From CADCVT01 sp035940955 (GTDB taxonomy: Bacteria; Actinomycetota; Thermoleophilia; Solirubrobacterales; Solirubrobacteraceae), in NCBI GenBank assembly GCA_035940955.1, contig DASZEJ010000063.1, positions 17,682 through 81,681 on the forward strand: a stretch of DNA of 64,000 nucleotides, written 5' to 3'. Both the position numbers and the translations under genes were made by a program. Below the pieces are notes generated by a model. The model searched no databases. It was not told the origin of the DNA and worked only from the letters and a program-made list of their open reading frames with translations. Shown here piece by piece: positions 60,649 to 64,000 of this stretch; the stretch's first letter is position 1; each line of letters opens with the position of its first letter.

Positions 60649-61248
60649 TCAGACCCCGGCGAAGAGCTCCGCGAGCGCGAGCGGGTCGGCGTCGATGTCG
60701 CGCGGGCGGACGCTCTGCGGCGGCGCGAGCGCGGCGTGCTCGGCGTACCCGTCGGGCGTGGGGTCGGTGAAGACGTCGAGCCTGCGGCCGGCGACGTCGA
60801 CGATCCAGTACTCCGGCACGTCCGCCGCGGCGTACAGCGGGGCCTTGATCGTCGTGTCGATGCGGAGCGAGCTGACGGCGACCTCGACGACGAGCAGCGC
60901 GGTGGTCGGATGCCGGTTGCCCGGCGCCGAGGCCGCGGTCACGAGGACGTCGGGCTCCGGGAGCGAGGTCGAGTCGGGGACGAGCAGCGGATGCCCGATC
61001 CGGATGTCGAGCAGGCGCTCCGGGTCGGACTCGACCAGCCACCGCACCAGGCGCGCGACGACCGAGCCGTGCTCCGCGCTCTTGGGGCTCACCGCGGTGA
61101 GCACCCCGTGCAGCAGCTCGACCGGCTCGTCCTCGCCGAGCACGCCGGCCTCGACCATGCGCATGACCTCGTCCGCCGTGAGCGGCCGGACCTCCCGATC
61201 GCCGACGACCAGGCCCATGAACGGCAGCGTACCGGCGGCGTTCGCCAT
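60649..61248 (-). CDS. Uma2-family (DUF820) PD-(D/E)xK nuclease-like protein
   Basis: Protein of 199 aa. The restriction-endonuclease-like core is visible as ELLHGVLTAVSPKSAEHGSV, LPEPDVLVTA (catalytic Asp), LLVVEVAVSSLRIDTTIK (Glu and Lys) and YAAADVPEYWIVDVAGRRL. Uma2 proteins are numerous in Cyanobacteria and some Actinobacteria and related to transposon- or repeat-linked nucleases, but their function is not established. It starts 1 bp after the stop of the pilus hydrolase gene, so it is co-transcribed with the Tad genes. Its stop codon overlaps a partial copy of the 32-bp array's palindrome. Confidence 0.85.
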   Translation of the reverse strand: MANAAGTLPFMGLVVGDREVRPLTADEVMRMVEAGVLGEDEPVELLHGVLTAVSPKSAEHGSVVARLVRWLVESDPERLLDIRIGHPLLVPDSTSLPEPDVLVTAASAPGNRHPTTALLVVEVAVSSLRIDTTIKAPLYAAADVPEYWIVDVAGRRLDVFTDPTPDGYAEHAALAPPQSVRPRDIDADPLALAELFAGV

Positions 61249-61249
61249 C

Positions 61250-62722
61250 TCACCGGACCAGGCGGACCGTGAGCCCGCCGCTCGCCGACGCCTCGCCCGC
61301 CCCGCCGAGCAGGCCGAGGATGCGGGTCACGTAGCCGCGCGTCTCGGGGTACGGCGGGATGCACCCACAGCGCGCCACCCCGCCCGCGCCCGCGTTGTAG
61401 GCGGCGAGCGCGAGCGGGACGGACCCGAACTGCGCGAGCAGGTCGTGCATGAGGTGCGCCTGGGCGTCGATCGCGGCCGCGGCGTCGTACGGGTTGGCGA
61501 GCCCGTACGCGCGCGCGGTCCCCGGCATGAACTGCGCGATCCCCTGCGCGCCGGCGGGGCTGTGCGCGAACGGGTTGAAGTTCGACTCCGCGTAGAGCTG
61601 CGCGGCGAGGAGAGCCGCGCCGACGTTCCAGCGCTGCGCGGCGCGGCCGATCGCGGGGGCGAACCGCGGCGGGACGAAGCTCGGCATCCCGTTCGCGCCG
61701 TCGGGCGGGCCGAATCCGACGCTGCGCGAGCCGGCGCTGCGGACGTACCCGTAGTGCCACGGCTCCCACGAGTAGCGCTGCACGAAGCCGAACCGCCGCG
61801 CATTGGCGGCGAGCCATCCGTACGCGGCGGTCGGGCCGAGGTCGAGCTCGGTGCCGAGACGGTGCAGCGACCTGCCGGGCGGCGCGACCCATCTCGGATC
61901 GGGACGCCGGTCGAAGAGCGCGGCCTGCTCGGCGTTCGACCGGAACGCGCTCGCGATGACGAGCGACACCCCGTCGGCCCTCGCGGCGCGCTCCATCCGG
62001 TCGAACGCGAGAGCGACGTCGGGCCGCATGGGCTTGCCCTGCCGATGAGCGAGCGGGCCGCGGTACTCGCCCGCGCCCGCGCCCGCCGCGGCGAGCGTCG
62101 CGGGCGGAGCGAGCTCAGCCTCCGCGCGCGCGGTCGCAACGACCGCACGCCGGTCCCCCGGCCGCGAGGCCGCCGCCGCGGCGCGCCCTGTCGCCGCGAC
62201 CGCACGCCCGTCGTCGCGCGGCGTGGCCGCCGCCCCGGCACGCCCCGTCGCGACGCTCGCACGCCCGTCGTCACGCGGCGGGGCCGCCGGCCCGCCCACG
62301 TCGATCGGGTCGAGCACGGTGACCGCGATGCGAACGGGCGCGAAGGAGTCGCGATCGGGGAAGTCGACGCGCACGTCGCTCGCCCCGTTGCGTCGCGCGG
62401 TCTCCACCGCCGCCCGCTGCCCGAGCGCGCGGTACGCCGCGACGCCGAGATGCCGTGGGTTCGGCCGCCCGCCGACGAACGCCGGCTCGAAGAGCCGGTC
62501 GTACGACCCGTACATCGCCCGCGCGCCCGCGAGAGCGGCGAGGTCGGCGGCCCGCTGGTGCGAAGCGTGCTCGCCGACGCCGCGCGCCAGCGCCGCTAGC
62601 ACCAACCCACCGGCGAGCACCGCGAGGAGCGCGCCGAGCAGCAGCACGGAGGCCTGCCCGCGCTCGCCGGTCACGCCGGCCACCCGAGACCCGGCCGGAC
62701 GGCGCGCGACGAGCCGGGTCAC
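61250..62722 (-). CDS. TadG-like anchor fused to VanY carboxypeptidase and lytic transglycosylase
   Basis: Protein of 490 aa with three parts. Residues 1-70: a TadE/TadG pilin-like N-terminus (ERGQASVLLLGALLAVLAGG, one membrane helix, then HQRAADLAALAGARAMY). About 140-215: a linker with three copies of a PRDDGRA-VATGRA-like unit. About 222-328: a VanY/M15 D,D-carboxypeptidase (IASAFRSNAEQAAL, zinc residues H287 and D294 in SLHRLGTELDLG, E320 and H323 in WEPWHYGYV). About 350-475: a lytic transglycosylase with the catalytic E379 in LYAESNFNPF, GIAQFMPGTARAYG, and AAYNAGAGGV. The fusion would cut peptidoglycan both in the peptide and in the glycan next to the Tad machine. Its GTG overlaps the gene upstream by GTGA. 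Confidence 0.9.
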   Translation of the reverse strand: MTRLVARRPAGSRVAGVTGERGQASVLLLGALLAVLAGGLVLAALARGVGEHASHQRAADLAALAGARAMYGSYDRLFEPAFVGGRPNPRHLGVAAYRALGQRAAVETARRNGASDVRVDFPDRDSFAPVRIAVTVLDPIDVGGPAAPPRDDGRASVATGRAGAAATPRDDGRAVAATGRAAAAASRPGDRRAVVATARAEAELAPPATLAAAGAGAGEYRGPLAHRQGKPMRPDVALAFDRMERAARADGVSLVIASAFRSNAEQAALFDRRPDPRWVAPPGRSLHRLGTELDLGPTAAYGWLAANARRFGFVQRYSWEPWHYGYVRSAGSRSVGFGPPDGANGMPSFVPPRFAPAIGRAAQRWNVGAALLAAQLYAESNFNPFAHSPAGAQGIAQFMPGTARAYGLANPYDAAAAIDAQAHLMHDLLAQFGSVPLALAAYNAGAGGVARCGCIPPYPETRGYVTRILGLLGGAGEASASGGLTVRLVR

Positions 62723-63465
62723 CCGCGTGCCTCCAATTGGGCGGCAAGGTGCGCGGTGTGACGCTCGCTCGCACCGCCGTGCAGCGCGGCCTCGACCGCG
62801 CCGCGCAAAGGCGGCGTCACAGCCACGCCGGACGCCGCGAGCGCGCGTGCCGGCGCAGGGACCGCGGGCAGCTCGACGACCTCCACCGCGACGCCGAGCC
62901 GGGCCAGCCCGGCCACCGCGAGCGTCGCGACGTGAGCGTCCGCGTGTGCCCCGGCGGCGACGAGCACGCGGTCCTGGGCGCGGAGCAGCTCGTCGGCGCT
63001 CTCGTCGCGCGCGCCCGCCAGCACCACGACGCCCGGGACGCCCCGCGCCGCGGCGACGGCACGGATCGCCTCGGGCGCCGCCTGAACCAGCTCGTCGGCG
63101 AGTCGGACGATGGCGAGGCGTCCCGTCGGCGCCGCGTCATGGCCCCGGGAAGCGAGCGTCGCGGCGAGCCGCCGCGCGCCACCGGTCGCCGGAGCGCGCA
63201 CGCTCGGCATCTCACCGCGCCACACCGCGAGCAGCGCGTGCGTCGAGCGCGAACGGGACGCGAGCAGGAGCGCGGCGGCCCCGCCCACGATCAGCGCATC
63301 CTCCGGGCGGCAGACGATCGCGACGGCGGTCGGACCGGCCGGCCGCCGCCCCTCCCCCGCGCGCTCGCGCTCCTCAGCAGCGCCCGCCCCACGCCGTGGC
63401 ATGGCGGTCTCCGCGGACGGCGGCGCCACGAACGCCGCGCCGAGCCGATCGAACAACCCGGTCAC
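62719..63465 (-). CDS. Unidentified Tad-locus protein
   Basis: Protein of 248 aa with no membrane helix long enough for an anchor and no signal. Segments such as AVAIVCRPEDALIVGGAAAL, VVVLAGARDESADELLRAQD and VLVAAGAHADAHVATLAVAG alternate strand and helix like a Rossmann or receiver-like fold. The N-terminus MTGLFDRLGAAF is amphipathic. It is GTGA-coupled to the hydrolase fusion downstream and to a 46-aa frame upstream. Position in the operon suggests a soluble partner in pilus assembly or regulation. Confidence 0.7.
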   Translation of the reverse strand: MTGLFDRLGAAFVAPPSAETAMPRRGAGAAEERERAGEGRRPAGPTAVAIVCRPEDALIVGGAAALLLASRSRSTHALLAVWRGEMPSVRAPATGGARRLAATLASRGHDAAPTGRLAIVRLADELVQAAPEAIRAVAAARGVPGVVVLAGARDESADELLRAQDRVLVAAGAHADAHVATLAVAGLARLGVAVEVVELPAVPAPARALAASGVAVTPPLRGAVEAALHGGASERHTAHLAAQLEARG

Positions 63466-63602
63466 GACGGGGCTCCGATGGGCGCACGGGCGCGATGAAC
63501 GAGGCTGGTCAGCGCGCTCATTCGAGCGCGGGGAGGGCGCGATCGAAGAGACCGCTCACCCCGCCGCTCCGACGCCGGCGGGGCTCCGATGACGCCGCTC
63601 AC
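63462..63602 (-). CDS. Possible 46-aa protein between tadE and the next gene
   Basis: A frame of 46 codons starting GTG at 63602 (in GTGA with the TadE stop) and ending TGA at 63462 (in GTGA with the next start), so it would fit the operon's coupling pattern at both ends. It reads MSGVIGAPPASERRGERSLR at the start and ends MSALTSLVHRARAPIGAPS from an internal ATG at 63521. IGAPxxS occurs twice. Another frame in the same DNA begins GTG 63559 with MSGLFDRALPALE, a near copy of the next protein's start MTGLFDRLGAAF. The segment may be a decayed duplication instead. Confidence 0.4.
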   Translation of the reverse strand: MSGVIGAPPASERRGERSLRSRPPRARMSALTSLVHRARAPIGAPS

Positions 63603-63961
63603 CGCGCCCCTTCCGTTGCCGGGCCGGCGTCGGCGGTGACGGACGACTCGAGGCGGTTCGCGAGCGGTGGGACGAGCGGGAGCGGGTGGACGGTCGTGGT
63701 GACGCGGCGGCCGTGGACCGCGACGTCGAGGCGGTCGCGGCTCCAGCCCGGGAGGGCGGCGCGGGCGGCGGCGCGGGCGTCCTCGCCGCGGCCGAGCGCG
63801 ATGGCGGCGGCTTCTGCGGCGTGGCCGGCGAGCTCGTGCGCGGCGCCGGCGGCGAGCAGCTGGCCCACGGCCAGGGCGACGGCGACGACGAGCGGCGCCA
63901 TCGCGACGAGCTCGACCGAAGCCTGGCCGTGCGCCGAGCGGATCGGAGGGCGGTGGCGCAT
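63599..63961 (-). CDS. TadE-like pseudopilin
   Basis: Protein of 120 aa. The TadE signature AHGQASVELVAMAPLVVAVA (with the E-V pair at the start of the membrane helix) is followed by a small soluble domain of Ala-rich helix (HELAGHAAEAAAIALGRGED) and a beta part. Minor pseudopilins of this type prime Tad/Flp pilus assembly. The ATG overlaps the stop of the upstream gene (ATGA), and its own stop overlaps the next frame (GTGA). A GTG 3 bp upstream could also serve. Confidence 0.85.
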   Translation of the reverse strand: MRHRPPIRSAHGQASVELVAMAPLVVAVALAVGQLLAAGAAHELAGHAAEAAAIALGRGEDARAAARAALPGWSRDRLDVAVHGRRVTTTVHPLPLVPPLANRLESSVTADAGPATEGAR

Positions 63962-63999
63962 CACCGCTGGGGCTCGAACCGCGCGCGGGCGGTCGTCGT
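63961..63999 (-). CDS. Upstream Tad-locus gene, last 12 codons only
   Basis: The final codons before the right edge read TTTARARFEPQR followed by TGA, which overlaps the TadE ATG as ATGA. Third positions are all C or G. The protein cannot be identified from 12 residues; another TadE/TadG-type gene is likely by position. Confidence 0.5.
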   Translation of the reverse strand, partial: TTTARARFEPQR

Positions 64000-64000
64000 G

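Overview
This is a 64 kb piece of a very GC-rich chromosome (roughly three quarters G+C, G or C in almost every third codon position). The gene repertoire suggests Actinomycetota, most likely class Thermoleophilia (Solirubrobacter, Conexibacter or Patulibacter relatives). Supporting points are a gap-pgk-tpiA cluster near rapZ and uvrC, deazaflavin-type reductases, a FliA/WhiG sigma factor, a Tad pilus locus, and many genes that look leaderless: a TANNNT -10 box ends 6 to 8 nt before the start codon. There is no rRNA gene in the window, so the taxonomic placement is inference. I saw no tRNA or rRNA gene, no CRISPR array, no insertion sequence and no replication origin.

Layout. 1-9.4 kb: tgt behind an hsp20 gene with a consensus-like promoter; a MarR regulator divergent from a VOC dioxygenase and an overlapping esterase (a likely mhqR-mhqO-mhqD quinone or electrophile resistance unit); a small protein and a Cys-rich protein, translationally coupled; a TPP-dependent pyruvate dehydrogenase E1-like enzyme; a secreted glycosidase-like protein; a GST. 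9.4-22.9 kb: gap-pgk-tpiA-gpmI as one overlapping operon, a VOC protein, rapZ, then a plus-strand block (patatin lipase, acyltransferase, secreted BNR propeller) that separates rapZ from uvrC, then recQ and a hydrolase. 22.9-33.4 kb: a lower-GC KAP-family NTPase of probable foreign origin, a molybdopterin oxidoreductase, the sigma factor, small membrane proteins, a class III aminotransferase divergent from agmatinase, and an FMN glutamate-synthase-like protein. 33.5-38.9 kb: MMPL exporter, EamA exporter, MocR-type regulator, greA and a DUF6916-like protein.

38.9-51.4 kb is a surface block on the minus strand. A 3468-residue secreted adhesin (inactive caspase-like head, 13 tandem cadherin-like repeats, beta-helix tail) is followed by three tail-collar (MdpB-like) proteins and an overlapping GNAT acetyltransferase. 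Upstream of the adhesin lies a sequence close to the sigma-28 consensus. 51.7-60.3 kb carries a thioesterase and an iron alcohol dehydrogenase, a tyrosinase with a DUF2182 membrane protein, an SCP2-hydrolase fusion, a TIGR03767-like phosphoesterase and a double VOC protein. 60.35-60.50 kb is an exact-period array of five 32-bp units, each with a 13-bp palindrome. From 60.6 kb to the right end is the downstream part of a Tad/Flp pilus locus. It includes an unusual protein that joins a TadG-like membrane anchor to a VanY-type carboxypeptidase and a lytic transglycosylase.

The most unusual items are this pilus-linked double peptidoglycan hydrolase, the adhesin/tail-collar block, the stand-alone KAP NTPase, the coupled small-protein/Cys-rich pair, and the palindromic 32-bp array.
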